Positions 45,313 through 54,031 of a stretch of DNA of 64,000 nt are shown piece after piece. The translations under genes were made by a program, and so were the position numbers. The DNA comes from Halosimplex aquaticum (GTDB lineage: Archaea; Halobacteriota; Halobacteria; Halobacteriales; Haloarculaceae), in assembly GCF_028747785.1 (NCBI RefSeq), contig NZ_CP118158.1, forward strand, positions 4,216,001 through 4,280,000. Reading direction: 5' to 3'. Under the pieces are notes generated by a model, which saw nothing but the letters and a program-made list of their open reading frames with translations, was not told the origin of the DNA and searched no databases. Position 1 is the first letter of the stretch, and each line of letters starts with the position of its first letter.

Positions 45313-46287
45313 TCAGACGACCTGGTTGGGCAGGTCCGCCCACTCGCCGGACTCCTCGGCGGTGGCGACGGCTTCGGCGACGATGTCCGCGAGGCGCTCG
45401 AAGTACTCGGGCGTGTGGCCCGCGTTGTGCGGCGTGACGAGGACGTTCTCGAACGTCCACAGCTCGTGGTCCTCGGGGAGCGGTTCGGGGTCGGTCACGT
45501 CCAGGGCGGCGCCGCGGATGTTGTTCGAGCGGAGCGCGTCGACGAGGTCACCGGTGTGGACGACGCCGCCGCGGGCGGCGTTGATCAGCACGGAGTCGGT
45601 GGGCATCGTCTGGAACACCTCGGCGTCGATCAGGTGCTCGGTCGCGTCGGTGAGCGGACAGGCGAGGACGACGTAGGCGGCGTCGGCGACGGCCTCGCCG
45701 ATGTCCTCGTAACCGTAGACTTCGTCGGTCGGCCCGCCCTTCTCCGGCGTGTAGCGGACACCGACTGTGTCGACGTCGAATCCCTGGAGTCGCTGGACGA
45801 TGGACTCGCCGATGGGGCCCATGCCGACGACGGCGACGGTGCTCCCGGCGAGTTCGCCGGTCTTGTGTGAGCGCCACTCGCGGCGGCGCTGGCGGCGTCG
45901 GGACTCGAGGAAGTCCCGGGTGAAGGTAAGGATCGCGCCGACGGCGTACTCGCCGATGTTCGGCCCGTGGACGCCCGAGGCGTTGGTGACGGCGACGTCG
46001 TGCTCGCGGAACGCGTCGAGCGGCAGGTGGTCGACGCCGGCGAACGAACACGCGAACAGTTCGAGGTTCTCGGCGTGCTCGATGTCGTCCTCGTCGAGGG
46101 AGAACCCGGCGACCACGCGGGCCTCCGGGAGCATCTCTCGCTCCTGGTCGGGCGTCGCGGCGAAGCCGACCTCCCGATCCGGGAGCCGTTCGCGCAGCGC
46201 GGCGACGTACTCCGTCGGGGAGATGCCGTGGATGTTCTGTCGTAACACGAGTACTTCGGGGTGCTCGCCCGTCGAATCGGCGGTCAT
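45313..46287 (-). CDS. D-2-hydroxyacid dehydrogenase (NAD-binding)
   Basis: 324 residues. Nucleotide-binding 'VAVVGMGPIGESIVQRL' (GxGxxG at 155-160), catalytic Arg in 'INAARGGVVHTGDLVDAL', Glu in 'LDVTDPEPLPEDHELW', and His in 'VTPHNAGHTPEYFERL'. Reduces 2-oxoacids or oxidises D-2-hydroxyacids; the exact substrate cannot be told. In the dehydrogenase class this variant ('NIGEYAVGAILTFTRDFL') is common in haloarchaea. A minus-strand 'CTTTTTG' box lies 28 bases upstream of its start (about 46312-46318). Confidence 0.92.
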   Translation of the reverse strand: MTADSTGEHPEVLVLRQNIHGISPTEYVAALRERLPDREVGFAATPDQEREMLPEARVVAGFSLDEDDIEHAENLELFACSFAGVDHLPLDAFREHDVAVTNASGVHGPNIGEYAVGAILTFTRDFLESRRRQRRREWRSHKTGELAGSTVAVVGMGPIGESIVQRLQGFDVDTVGVRYTPEKGGPTDEVYGYEDIGEAVADAAYVVLACPLTDATEHLIDAEVFQTMPTDSVLINAARGGVVHTGDLVDALRSNNIRGAALDVTDPEPLPEDHELWTFENVLVTPHNAGHTPEYFERLADIVAEAVATAEESGEWADLPNQVV

Positions 46288-46371
46288 GGGCCGTCAGTTC
46301 GGTGTGGTCCCTCAAAAAGCCCGTCGTCGGCCCCGCATCTCACGACCGCGTCGGGGGGGAACCGTCCCCAT

Positions 46372-46875
46372 TTAGAGCCCGGGGACGAGTTCGAGGATGT
46401 CGTAGCGCAGGACGTACCGGGCGACGCCGGCGCCGTAGGCGAGGACCCAGAAGATGACGTAGCCGAAGACGCCGATCCGCACGCGACTGCGCCAGTGACT
46501 CATCCGGTCGGAGCCGATCTCGTCGAGGAGGACGTCCTCGTCGTAGTCGTTGTAGAGGTCGTGGCGGCGCTTGGCGGAGAAGATGCGGAGGATGCCGGTG
46601 AGGCCGAACGCGAGCATCGCGTAGGCCTGCAGTCCCAGGAAGGCGTGGACCATCGCGAAGCTCCCGAACTGGTCGAGCAGCCGGGGCGCCATCCACGTCA
46701 CCAGCGGCACGGTCGTCAGGACGAGCCCCGTCACGACGAACTTCAGGTGGTGCGTCAGGACGTTCCAGGTGACCGGTTCGGTCTCGATGATGTACCAGGC
46801 GCCGTAGAAGAAACAGGGGAAACTCGCCGTCACGGCCAGCAGCACGACCGTCGCGATCACCCTGTCCGTGACCAT
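46372..46875 (-). CDS. Membrane protein, DUF7321
   Basis: 167 residues with four to five helices: 'VIATVVLLAVTASFPCFFYG', 'HHLKFVVTGLVLTTVPLVTW', 'SFAMVHAFLGLQAYAMLAFG' and 'IGVFGYVIFWVLAYGAGVAR'. Paired His in helices (THHLKF, MVHAF) recall small cytochrome-b-like or DUF420-type proteins, so heme binding is possible but unproven. DUF7321 proteins are usually found near haloarchaeal respiratory genes; the cytochrome bc cluster begins 3 kb away. Separate from the ars operon. Confidence 0.82.
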   Translation of the reverse strand: MVTDRVIATVVLLAVTASFPCFFYGAWYIIETEPVTWNVLTHHLKFVVTGLVLTTVPLVTWMAPRLLDQFGSFAMVHAFLGLQAYAMLAFGLTGILRIFSAKRRHDLYNDYDEDVLLDEIGSDRMSHWRSRVRIGVFGYVIFWVLAYGAGVARYVLRYDILELVPGL

Positions 46876-46921
46876 GGCCGACTCTATCGGCCATACCTCC
46901 TAAACCGTGCCGAAAGTCCGC

Positions 46922-47377
46922 TCACTCCGCGGACTCGATCTCGTCGAACAGCGCCGCGACTCGGGCTTCGATCTCGTCGCGGATCTCGCGGACCCGCTCG
47001 GGGTCCTCGCCGTCCGGGTCGTCGAGCGCCCAGTCGGCCACGGTCACGTCGTCGCCGACCTGGCCGACGTCGAGCGTCGAACAGCCCATCGTCGCGACGT
47101 AGTCGCACGAGCGGAGTTCTTCGAGGTCGATCTCGCGGGGCGTCCGGTCGGAGAGGTCGAATCCGGCTTCGCCCATCACCTCGACCACTTCCTCGTGGAC
47201 GCGGTCGGCGGGGTGGGTTCCGCCGGTCAGGATCTCGATCTCGTTTTCGAGTCCCCGCCGCTCGCGCTCTCGCTCGGCGAACGCGGTGGACATCTGGGAG
47301 CGGCCGGCGTTCTGGACGCACATGAAGGCGATGCGAGTCGGTTCGGTAGTGTCGGTGGTGTCGGTCTCGGTGGACAT
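46922..47377 (-). CDS. arsC: Arsenate reductase, LMW phosphatase (thioredoxin-type) ArsC
   Basis: 151 residues from ATG 47377. P-loop 'CVQNAGRSQMS' (C20-x5-R26-S), two further Cys C91 and C99 in 'SCDYVATMGC', and 'VADWALDDPDGED' with the general-acid Asp. The three-Cys arrangement matches thioredoxin-coupled arsenate reductases, which convert arsenate to arsenite for export by ACR3, encoded just upstream in the same operon. It is also annotated as a low-molecular-weight tyrosine phosphatase; operon context favours ArsC. Confidence 0.9.
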   Translation of the reverse strand: MSTETDTTDTTEPTRIAFMCVQNAGRSQMSTAFAERERERRGLENEIEILTGGTHPADRVHEEVVEVMGEAGFDLSDRTPREIDLEELRSCDYVATMGCSTLDVGQVGDDVTVADWALDDPDGEDPERVREIRDEIEARVAALFDEIESAE

Positions 47378-47421
47378 CGTGTGTCGTGTCGGTTGGGTAT
47401 CGGTGGGTGTTCGGGTGTCGG

Positions 47422-48579
47422 TTAGTCGTCGGTCGTCGGTTCGCCGGCGGCCGGTCCGGGCGGTCCCGCCGCGGGCTCTCCCCAGTCGAATCTCCGCTGG
47501 AAGTACAGCGCGACGTTGACCAGCGCGAGCAGGACCGGGACTTCGATGAGCGGGCCGACGACGGTGGTGAAGGCCACGCCGGAGCCGACGCCGAACACGG
47601 CGACGGCGACGGCGATGGCGAGTTCGAAGTTGTTGCTCGCCGCGGTGAAGCCGATCGCCGTCGTCGTCGAGTAGTCCGCACCGATGCCCCGCCCCATCCC
47701 GAAGCTCACCAGGAACATCACGACGAAGTAGATCGTCAGCGGCACCGCGATGAGTAACACGTCGGCGGGCGCGGCGACGATGGTCTCGCCCTGCGTGGCG
47801 AACATCACGATCACCGTGAAGAGCAGGGCGACCAGCGTCAGCGGGTCGATCGCCGGGACGAACTGCTCGTCGTACCACTCCTCGCTCTTCGCTCGGGTCC
47901 CGACGTACCGCGAGAGGAACCCGGCGGCGAACGGGATGCCGAGGAAGACGACGATCGCCTCGAACACTTGCATCGGTGTGATGTCGAACGCCGTGATACC
48001 GTCGACGAGCGTCTCCATGCCCAGAAGCGGGGGCAAGAACAGGGCGAAAAACCAGACGTACACCCCGTAGGTGAGGATCTGGAAGAGGCTGTTGAACGCG
48101 ACGAGGCCGGTGACGTACTCGGTCGAGCCCTCCGCGAGTTCGTTCCAGACGAGGACCATCGCGATGCAGCGGGCCATCCCGATGAAGACGAGGCCGAGGA
48201 AGAACTCCGGACGGGCCGGAAGGCCGGGGACGAGCCCGCTGAAGAAGAAGACGGCGAGCCCGAACATCAGCGTCGGGCCGATGAGCCAGTTCTGGACGAG
48301 GCTCAGGCCCAGCACGCGCCAGTTGCGGAACACGGTCGGGAGCCGCGAGTAGTCCGCCTTCGCCAGCGGCGGGTACATCATCGCCACGAGGCCGATCTCG
48401 ACCAGGTGCAGATCCTGAATCGGCTGTGTCACGGACGGTGCGACGTAGCCCAGGCCGACGCCGACGGCCATCGCGCCGAAGATCCAGACGGTGAGGTACT
48501 TGTCGAGGAAATCTATCGAGCGTGGGTCCCCACAGGACTCGCAGTCGCAGTCAGGCCCGTGGTCGTGGGCGTTACTCAT
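47422..48579 (-). CDS. acr3: ACR3-type arsenite efflux transporter
   Basis: 385 residues, ten membrane helices. 'FLGLVFIGMARCIAMVLVWN' holds the conserved transport Cys138; 'TAIGFTAASNNFELAIAVAV' is the second family motif. Exports arsenite. Odd: the N-terminus has a short Cys/His-rich tail (H5, H7, C11, C13, C16) before the first helix, which could bind As(III) or another soft metal. Overlaps arsR by 8 bases; arsC follows after 44 bases. Confidence 0.95.
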   Translation of the reverse strand: MSNAHDHGPDCDCESCGDPRSIDFLDKYLTVWIFGAMAVGVGLGYVAPSVTQPIQDLHLVEIGLVAMMYPPLAKADYSRLPTVFRNWRVLGLSLVQNWLIGPTLMFGLAVFFFSGLVPGLPARPEFFLGLVFIGMARCIAMVLVWNELAEGSTEYVTGLVAFNSLFQILTYGVYVWFFALFLPPLLGMETLVDGITAFDITPMQVFEAIVVFLGIPFAAGFLSRYVGTRAKSEEWYDEQFVPAIDPLTLVALLFTVIVMFATQGETIVAAPADVLLIAVPLTIYFVVMFLVSFGMGRGIGADYSTTTAIGFTAASNNFELAIAVAVAVFGVGSGVAFTTVVGPLIEVPVLLALVNVALYFQRRFDWGEPAAGPPGPAAGEPTTDD

Positions 48580-48970
48580 CGTTCACGCTCCCGTCGAGGA
48601 CCGTGACGAGGGCCACGGCGCGGTTGGTCGCGCGGTACTTCTTCCAGCGGCCGTCTTTCCGACCGTCGACCAGTCCCGCGTCGACGAGCGCGGAGAGCGC
48701 GTGACTGAGCCCGCTCTCGGAGACGTCGACGACGGCGTTCAGTTCGCAGACGCACAACTCCTCGCCCGCGGCGACGAGCACGCGAACGAGCGTGTACCGC
48801 GTCTCGTTCGAGAGGGCCGAGAGGACATCGAGTTCCGCGTCGACCTGTGCCGACCCGAGCGCCGCTTCGAGCGCCCCGAGTTCGTCGAGCCGACGCTCTA
48901 CGTCCTCGCTGCGACACTCTCCGAGTTCGTCGTCGAGATACCGTCGAAGCCGCTCCGTTCCCGTGGCCAT
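48572..48970 (-). CDS. arsR: ArsR family repressor of the arsenic operon
   Basis: 132 residues. Winged helix with 'LDVLSALSNETRYTLVRVLV', the metalloid-sensing 'EELCVCELNAVVDVSESGLS' (C73 and C75, the CxC of ArsR) and 'SALVDAGLVDGRKDGRWKKY'. Releases DNA on binding As(III). First gene of arsR-acr3-arsC. A TATA-like 'TTAATTTAG' lies on the minus strand at about 48991-48999. Confidence 0.94.
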   Translation of the reverse strand: MATGTERLRRYLDDELGECRSEDVERRLDELGALEAALGSAQVDAELDVLSALSNETRYTLVRVLVAAGEELCVCELNAVVDVSESGLSHALSALVDAGLVDGRKDGRWKKYRATNRAVALVTVLDGSVNDE

Positions 48971-49409
48971 CGACCGTCGGTTGAACGAGTCCTAAATTAA
49001 CTGTTCCGGTCGATATGCAGGTGAGTCGATTTTGTGGCATATATCTCCACTCTTGATCTTTGAATGCTGGTCCCGTTCTTAGAACAGTTGAGTGAGATTT
49101 GAACTGGATCGGGCCGATACCTCAGCAGCTCGCGACCTAGTTCCGACCTGCGTTCGAAGTCTGTCAACCCGAATCGGACCCAGCGGTCCCGGATCGGTTC
49201 ATCTGTACGCGCACGCGGGAGAAGTGAGCGGCTGTCGCTGCGTAGACCGACTGTCGCTGCGTAGCGCGGTCCGGTGTTGTACCGACGGTCGAGATCCGCT
49301 GGACCGTCGGAGTCTCTACGGCGGCCGCCGCGGTATCCAGCGGATCTGTCCGTCGGGCGTCCGTCGGCGGGTCGGGGCGCTTTTACCCCTCGGGGACCGA
49401 GTTCCGACA
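48971..49409. other. 439-base gene-free region between arsR and the DUF7319 gene
   Basis: No convincing gene. The left 130 bases are AT-rich and include the ars promoter, a palindrome 'GTTCTTAGAAC' (about 49074-49084) and the sequence around 49000-49110 that looks like a decayed or structural element. A direct repeat 'CTGTCGCTGCGTAG' occurs twice 20 bases apart (about 49231-49264). An open frame exists on the minus strand (48997-49410), but it is unlike a real protein and reads through both promoters. The right end holds the TATA box 'TTTTA' (49381-49385). Confidence 0.55.
49381..49385 (+). promoter_or_regulatory. TATA box for the DUF7319 gene
   Basis: 'TTTTA' centred 27 bases before ATG 49410, supporting that start over the longer frame from 49092. 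Confidence 0.5.
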
Positions 49410-50330
49410 ATGAGCGACGCGGCCGACGACCGCGAGGTCGACGGTGAGGAGACCTCGAACGGAGCGAGCGGCGATGTCGCGAGCCGCGAGGTCGACGCGT
49501 CGGCTGCGGCCGACGGCGACTCCGAGTCCATCGAGGCGCTCCGCGAGCAGGTAGAGGCCGAGTACGACTTCCAGAACTTCGGCCCGGCCGACATGGAGTC
49601 GATGTCCGCCGACGAGTGGGAGGCCGTCTTCGACCCGGAGACGTGGATCACGGGCCAGGAGCTGCTCGACCGCGTCGAGGCCGACCTCAAGCGTCGGGTG
49701 GCCGACCGCGAGGTGTTCGCCCGCGTCGAGCGACAGGACGACCGCGTGCTGGCGTACTCCGACGAGGGGTACGCCACCGTCTACGGCGACGGCTCCGTGG
49801 AAGGCCACGGCACGGTCCTGCGGGACGTGAAACCGACGGTCGCTCTGGCGTCGATGGAGTCCTACGACGTGCCCGAGGCCCCGCCGGAGGACCTGCTCCC
49901 CGAGCCCCAGGAGGTGCCCGAAGGGAGCGGCGAACTCGGTAACACGATGTTGCAGGTCGTCGCGGGCTTCCAGGTGCTGGCCGGAATCCTGCTGATCGGC
50001 GGCTGGCTGGTGATCAGTATCGGGGTCATCCAGCCACCGGGTGGCGGGAGCGTGCGGTCGCTGAACGTCGTCGGGATGCTCCTGGCGGGCGTCGTCTTCC
50101 TCGCGATCGGCCTGCTGCTGTTCGGGGTCGTCGCGAACGCCCGCCTCTCGGACAAGTTCCGGGCCGAGGAGTACCGGAACCGGCTGCGCGCCGTCGAACT
50201 GGAACCGGGCGAGCGACCGGACTTCCTGCCGGACGAGGGGGAGGCGACCGAGCGGGCGGAGGGGATCCCCGGGGAGCGCTCGGAGGGGCTGCCGGGGAGC
50301 GAGTCGGACGGCGAGAGCGACGCGTCGTGA
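49410..50330 (+). CDS. DUF7319 membrane protein of the cytochrome bc cluster
   Basis: 306 residues from ATG 49410. N-terminal acidic region, then 'EALREQVEAEYDFQNFGPAD' and 'MSADEWEAVFDPETW' (DUF7319 signature), a soluble beta domain ('RVLAYSDEGYATVYGDGSVE'), and two helices ('LQVVAGFQVLAGILLIGGWL', 'LNVVGMLLAGVVFLAIGLLL'). Ends in a charged tail. It belongs to the set of small DUF73xx proteins that accompany the haloarchaeal Rieske/cytochrome b complex; role unknown, perhaps assembly. Confidence 0.85.
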   Translation: MSDAADDREVDGEETSNGASGDVASREVDASAAADGDSESIEALREQVEAEYDFQNFGPADMESMSADEWEAVFDPETWITGQELLDRVEADLKRRVADREVFARVERQDDRVLAYSDEGYATVYGDGSVEGHGTVLRDVKPTVALASMESYDVPEAPPEDLLPEPQEVPEGSGELGNTMLQVVAGFQVLAGILLIGGWLVISIGVIQPPGGGSVRSLNVVGMLLAGVVFLAIGLLLFGVVANARLSDKFRAEEYRNRLRAVELEPGERPDFLPDEGEATERAEGIPGERSEGLPGSESDGESDAS

Positions 50331-50474
50331 CGGAGACAGTGACCCCTCTCCGCCGTCCGGCGACAGCACCCGTCTCGGACCGGGGTCCCGTCGGAGCGAA
50401 CGCGACCCGAATATCTGCGGGGCTCAGCGTCGAAACGAGCGGCTAATCGTGCGCCTGCGCGCGTATTCGGTGGG

Positions 50475-50483
50475 TTTATACAA
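50475..50483 (+). promoter_or_regulatory. TATA box of the halocyanin-cytochrome bc operon
   Basis: 'TTTATACAA' about 28 bases before ATG 50508; strong match and leaderless spacing. Probably drives the run from halocyanin to the DUF7314 gene. Confidence 0.6.
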
Positions 50484-50507
50484 ATTCGGTACCGAGCATC
50501 GACGTGT

Positions 50508-51185
50508 ATGAATAGACGGGACTTTCTGCGGACCGCCGGCGGTGCGGCAGGTGGCGCGTCCGCCGCGGCCGTCGGGGCCGGCACGGCCGCCGCCCAGGAA
50601 CACGGCGGGGGCGGCGGCGGAGGCGGAGGCGGCAACGTGCGGCCCAAGTGGCCGTCCTACGTCAGCGACGCGAAGGGCGGTGAGTACAAAGACCTTCGCG
50701 GCCAGTCGGAGGTGTCGATCGAGGTCGGCGTGGGATCGTCCGGCTTCGCGTTCCTGCCGACGAAGATCTGGGTCGACCCCGGAACGACGATACAGTGGGA
50801 GTTCGTCACGCCGAGCCACAACGTCAAACCGAACAGCCAACCCGAGGGCGGTAGCCTCGAAGGGACCGAAGGCGGCACGTTCGCGACGGTCCCGGAGGGA
50901 GAGACGTACTCGGCGACGCTGGACACCGCGGGGATGTACACCTACTTCTGCGGCCCGCACGAGGGCCAGGGGATGAAGGGCGCCATCGCCGTCGGTGACG
51001 AGGTGGAGACCGAGCAGGTCGGCGGCGGCGGACAGACGCCGCTGAACCCCGAACACATGGGCGTGCCCTTCCACCCGCACTACGTCGGGGTGTCGACCAT
51101 CGTGATGATGGTCGTCTCGCTGCTGTTCACGTTCTTCCTGCTGAAGTACGGTGAATCGCCCAACGCGAAGGGAAGGAACAACTGA
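50508..51185 (+). CDS. Halocyanin (blue copper protein), membrane-anchored
   Basis: 225 residues. Tat signal 'MNRRDFLRTAGG', a Gly-rich linker, then a plastocyanin-like domain with copper ligands H104 ('PSHNVKPN'), C148 and H151 ('FCGPHEG') and M156 ('GQGMKG'). A C-terminal helix ('YVGVSTIVMMVVSLLFTFFL') holds it at the membrane. It likely takes electrons from the Rieske/cytochrome b complex encoded next. The stop overlaps the next start (base 51185). Close paralogue of the halocyanin at 57659. Confidence 0.93.
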   Translation: MNRRDFLRTAGGAAGGASAAAVGAGTAAAQEHGGGGGGGGGGNVRPKWPSYVSDAKGGEYKDLRGQSEVSIEVGVGSSGFAFLPTKIWVDPGTTIQWEFVTPSHNVKPNSQPEGGSLEGTEGGTFATVPEGETYSATLDTAGMYTYFCGPHEGQGMKGAIAVGDEVETEQVGGGGQTPLNPEHMGVPFHPHYVGVSTIVMMVVSLLFTFFLLKYGESPNAKGRNN

Positions 51186-51574
51186 TGTCCTCGTCGGGAA
51201 GCACCTACGGTGACATCCACCGCTACGAGCCGGCCCGCGAGAGCACGGCCGCGGCCGTCGGGATCGTCCTGCTGACGATCGTCGAGGTCGTCTTCGTCGG
51301 CCTGTTCACGTTCGGCCTGGTCAACGGTTGGGGGTACAGCCCGCTCGGGAACATGTATCTGGGCGGTATCCTCGCGATCATCTTCGTCGACCTGGCGTTC
51401 ATCCTCATGCTGTACCGCAAGGAGTTCCTGCCGGACGTGATGATCGTCAAGAAGCGTCGCCGCAAGTGGGAAGACCTCTACGTCCGCGAAGAGGACGTCG
51501 AGGGGACGTCCTTCGCCGAGGGGGACCCCATCGAGAGCGTGAAACGAGCTGTCTATCCGTACTACAAACGATAA
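51185..51574 (+). CDS. DUF7318 small subunit of the cytochrome bc cluster
   Basis: 129 residues with two helices ('AAAVGIVLLTIVEVVFVGLF' and 'YLGGILAIIFVDLAFILMLY') and a basic cytoplasmic segment ('KKRRRKWEDLYVREEDVEGT'). 'SSSGSTYGDIHRYEPARES' is the DUF7318 start. It overlaps the halocyanin and is followed 2 bases later by the Rieske gene, so it is probably a complex subunit. Confidence 0.85.
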   Translation: MSSSGSTYGDIHRYEPARESTAAAVGIVLLTIVEVVFVGLFTFGLVNGWGYSPLGNMYLGGILAIIFVDLAFILMLYRKEFLPDVMIVKKRRRKWEDLYVREEDVEGTSFAEGDPIESVKRAVYPYYKR

Positions 51575-51576
51575 CA

Positions 51577-52458
51577 ATGCCACTGGACGAAGACAAGTAC
51601 CCCGGAGAAACCGGTCGCCGCCGGTTCGTCAAGGGTGTCGTCGGTAGCGCGGCGCTGGCGAGCGTCGGCACGGGCGGCGCGGCCGCGATGAACACGGTGA
51701 CATCGGCGTCGGGCGGCGGTGGCGGTCCGACCCAGTACATGGCCATCGAGAACACGGACGGTCCGGCGCCGCGCGGGATGCCGATCGTTCCGGTCGAAGT
51801 GAACGACTCGGGCGAACTCCGGGGGATCTTCCCGGAAGCGAGCACCGAGACCGTTCAAGGTATCGAACGGACGGTCGCGGAGATGGACCTGGGCGGAGTG
51901 ACCTACTCCTCGCAGTGGTTCCAGTACTGCGGGCTCGAGGGCTACCACGGCATCCAGCCCGGCGCCGACGCGGACAACTTCATCCGCGCGGCGGCGAGTC
52001 CGCCGCCCGCCTACGAGTGGCAGCAGGACGTCGAGGGCGACACCATCCTCACCGTCGACATGTTCGACGACTACAAGGAGTGGGGCAACGGCATCGGGCA
52101 GGACGGCCTCGGCAAGCCCGCGAGCGCGACCTGGCGGTCGCAAGCCGAGGGATCGAAGACCCTCCCCGTGCAGGTGCTCCGTTCGCCGAAGGTCTCGCAG
52201 ATGGCCAACGGCGAGGGCGAGTTCAGCGACCTGCCGGGCAACGTCCAGAGCTTCATCGACGCGGCGACCGACCAGGACTTCATGGCCTGGATCAACAAGT
52301 GTACCCACTTCTGCTGCGTGCCGGGGTACAAGCAGCTCGCGGGGAGCGCGAACTTCGGGGCCGCGAACGACGTGTACTGTCAGTGCCACCAGTCGGTGTA
52401 CGACCCGTTCAGTCCGGTCCAGAAACAGTTCGTCGCGCGCCCGCGCCCGGAGGAATAA
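51577..52458 (+). CDS. Rieske iron-sulfur protein of the bc-type complex
   Basis: 293 residues. N-terminal 'TGRRRFVKGVVGSAALASVG' is a Tat-type membrane anchor. [2Fe-2S] ligands: C242 and H244 in 'CTHFCC' and C268 and H271 in 'CQCHQS', with C246/C247 and C270 available for the Rieske disulfide. The domain is larger than bacterial ones (extra 140-residue region before the cluster). It transfers electrons from quinol to halocyanin. It is located between the DUF7318 gene and cytochrome b. Confidence 0.94.
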   Translation: MPLDEDKYPGETGRRRFVKGVVGSAALASVGTGGAAAMNTVTSASGGGGGPTQYMAIENTDGPAPRGMPIVPVEVNDSGELRGIFPEASTETVQGIERTVAEMDLGGVTYSSQWFQYCGLEGYHGIQPGADADNFIRAAASPPPAYEWQQDVEGDTILTVDMFDDYKEWGNGIGQDGLGKPASATWRSQAEGSKTLPVQVLRSPKVSQMANGEGEFSDLPGNVQSFIDAATDQDFMAWINKCTHFCCVPGYKQLAGSANFGAANDVYCQCHQSVYDPFSPVQKQFVARPRPEE

Positions 52459-52461
52459 CAG

Positions 52462-53265
52462 ATGAGTTTAGAACGCAAGGAGGAACACGATCACGAGACC
52501 TGGATGGAGAGCCGCGACCTGACGGCCATCGAGGAGATCTACCTCACCGTGTTGCTGTGGCTCGACAGGCGCCTGCGCATCGTCGACTATCTGGAGATCT
52601 TGGAGAACATGTACTACAAGGTCAACTTCCAGATGCCCAAGAGCCACACGGAGCAGTACAACCTGGACAACAAGTTCTGGTACTGGTATCCGCTGTACGC
52701 GCTCGGGTCGTTCTCGACCATCGCGTACGTCGTGGCAGCCATCTCGGGCGCCCTGCTGGGCTTTTACTACGCGCCGGGCGCCGGCGCCTCGAACGGGACG
52801 CCGGACCTCGCGTACAACTCCATCACCTTCATCATGACCGACCTGAACTTCGGGTTCTTCCTCCGGAGTCTCCACCGCTGGTCGGCCCAGGTGATGGTCG
52901 CGGCCGTGTTCCTGCACATGCTGCGCGTGTACTTCACGGGCGCGTACAAGGAGCCCCGGGAACTCAACTGGATCATCGGCATCGTGCTCATCTCGCTGAC
53001 GATGGTCTTCGGGTACACGGGCTACCTGCTCCCGTGGGACCAGCTGGCCTTCTGGGCCGGCCAGATCGGCGTCGAGATGAGCCTCTCCATCCCGCTGATA
53101 GGCGAGTGGGTGGCCCAGTTGCTGTTCGGCGGGTTCACCCTCTCGCAGTCGACGGTCCAGCGGATGTACATCCTGCACGTCTTCGTGCTCCCGTTCGTCA
53201 CGACGGGGCTCATCGCCGTCCACATCGGTATCGTCTGGATGCAGGGCATCGCGGAACCACACTGA
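52462..53265 (+). CDS. Cytochrome b, N-terminal (b6-type) subunit
   Basis: 267 residues, four heme-ligating His in two helices: H138 and H152 ('SLHRWSAQVMVAAVFLHMLR') and H239 and H254 ('LHVFVLPFVTTGLIAVHIGI'). 'WIIGIVLISLTMVFGYTGYL' with 'LPWDQLAFWAG' is the conserved quinol-site region. Corresponds to cytochrome b6; the remainder of cytochrome b is encoded by the next gene. Forms the membrane core of the complex. Confidence 0.95.
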   Translation: MSLERKEEHDHETWMESRDLTAIEEIYLTVLLWLDRRLRIVDYLEILENMYYKVNFQMPKSHTEQYNLDNKFWYWYPLYALGSFSTIAYVVAAISGALLGFYYAPGAGASNGTPDLAYNSITFIMTDLNFGFFLRSLHRWSAQVMVAAVFLHMLRVYFTGAYKEPRELNWIIGIVLISLTMVFGYTGYLLPWDQLAFWAGQIGVEMSLSIPLIGEWVAQLLFGGFTLSQSTVQRMYILHVFVLPFVTTGLIAVHIGIVWMQGIAEPH

Positions 53266-53269
53266 TACA

Positions 53270-54031
53270 ATGAGCGACAACGACAACAGCGAGGAAGTTC
53301 GCACCGACGGCACGGGAATCGTCCCGCCGGACGACGAGACCCCGACCTGGAGCGAGCGCAAGGCGCGCAAGCAGGGGCTCGCCCGGCTGACTTACGAGTA
53401 CTTCGAGCGCTCGCGCCGCGAGGACCAGGACCTGCGCCAGCAGTCCAGTTACGTCGAGCGCGACGTGCTGGCGTTCCCGACCTGGCCCCACGAGATGATC
53501 CGAAACCTCGCGTTGACGAGTTTCTTCGTCGGCATGATCATCTTCCTCGCGGCGGCGCTCCCGCCGCACATCGGCCCGCCGGCAGACTCGTCGTCGACGC
53601 CGGCGGTCATCCTGCCCGACTGGTACCTCTACTGGTCGTTCGGCCTGCTGAAACTCGGTCCGCTCAACCCCGAGATCAGCCTGCTGGGCGGCCAGAAGCT
53701 GATGGCCGACCGAACGTACGGCGTCCTCGCGAACCTGGTCGTCGTCGGATTCGTCGCGATCGTCCCCTTCCTCAACAAGGGGAGCGCGCGCCGTCCGGTC
53801 GAACAGCCCTTCTGGGGCGCGGTCGGCGTGAGCGGCGTCGTCTTCGCGTTCACCATCGCCGCGCTGTCGGTCAAGAACCTCATCTCGATGGACTCGCACC
53901 TCCTCTTCGACCTGACGTTCATCCTCCCGGTGCTGGCCGCGTTCATGAGTTACGCGCTGCTGCGGACGATGCGCGAAGGGTACATGTTCAACCTCAACCG
54001 GCGGTACTACCGACTCCGCCCGCCGAAATAG
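53270..54031 (+). CDS. Cytochrome b C-terminal (subunit IV-like) protein
   Basis: 253 residues. An N-terminal charged region is followed by helices around 'NLALTSFFVGMIIFLAAALP', 'LPDWYLYWSFGLLKLGPLNP' (contains the family P-D-W-Y motif near the quinol site), 'LVVVGFVAIVPFLNKGSARR' and 'PVEQPFWGAVGVSGVVFAF'. Equivalent to subunit IV of b6f-type complexes. Starts 4 bases after cytochrome b; its TAG directly abuts the next ATG. Confidence 0.92.
   Translation: MSDNDNSEEVRTDGTGIVPPDDETPTWSERKARKQGLARLTYEYFERSRREDQDLRQQSSYVERDVLAFPTWPHEMIRNLALTSFFVGMIIFLAAALPPHIGPPADSSSTPAVILPDWYLYWSFGLLKLGPLNPEISLLGGQKLMADRTYGVLANLVVVGFVAIVPFLNKGSARRPVEQPFWGAVGVSGVVFAFTIAALSVKNLISMDSHLLFDLTFILPVLAAFMSYALLRTMREGYMFNLNRRYYRLRPPK

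Noticed and set aside
49231..49264. Two copies of CTGTCGCTGCGTAG as an attachment site
   Set aside because: Only 20 bases apart, with no integrase or tRNA; probably a slippage duplication.
49092..49409. Longer start for the DUF7319 gene
   Set aside because: The TATA box at 49381-49385 would be inside the gene, and the extension is Arg/Ser-rich, unlike the acidic family N-terminus.
48997..49410. A 137-codon minus-strand frame upstream of arsR
   Set aside because: Reads through both flanking promoters and has no domain; treated as part of a non-coding element.
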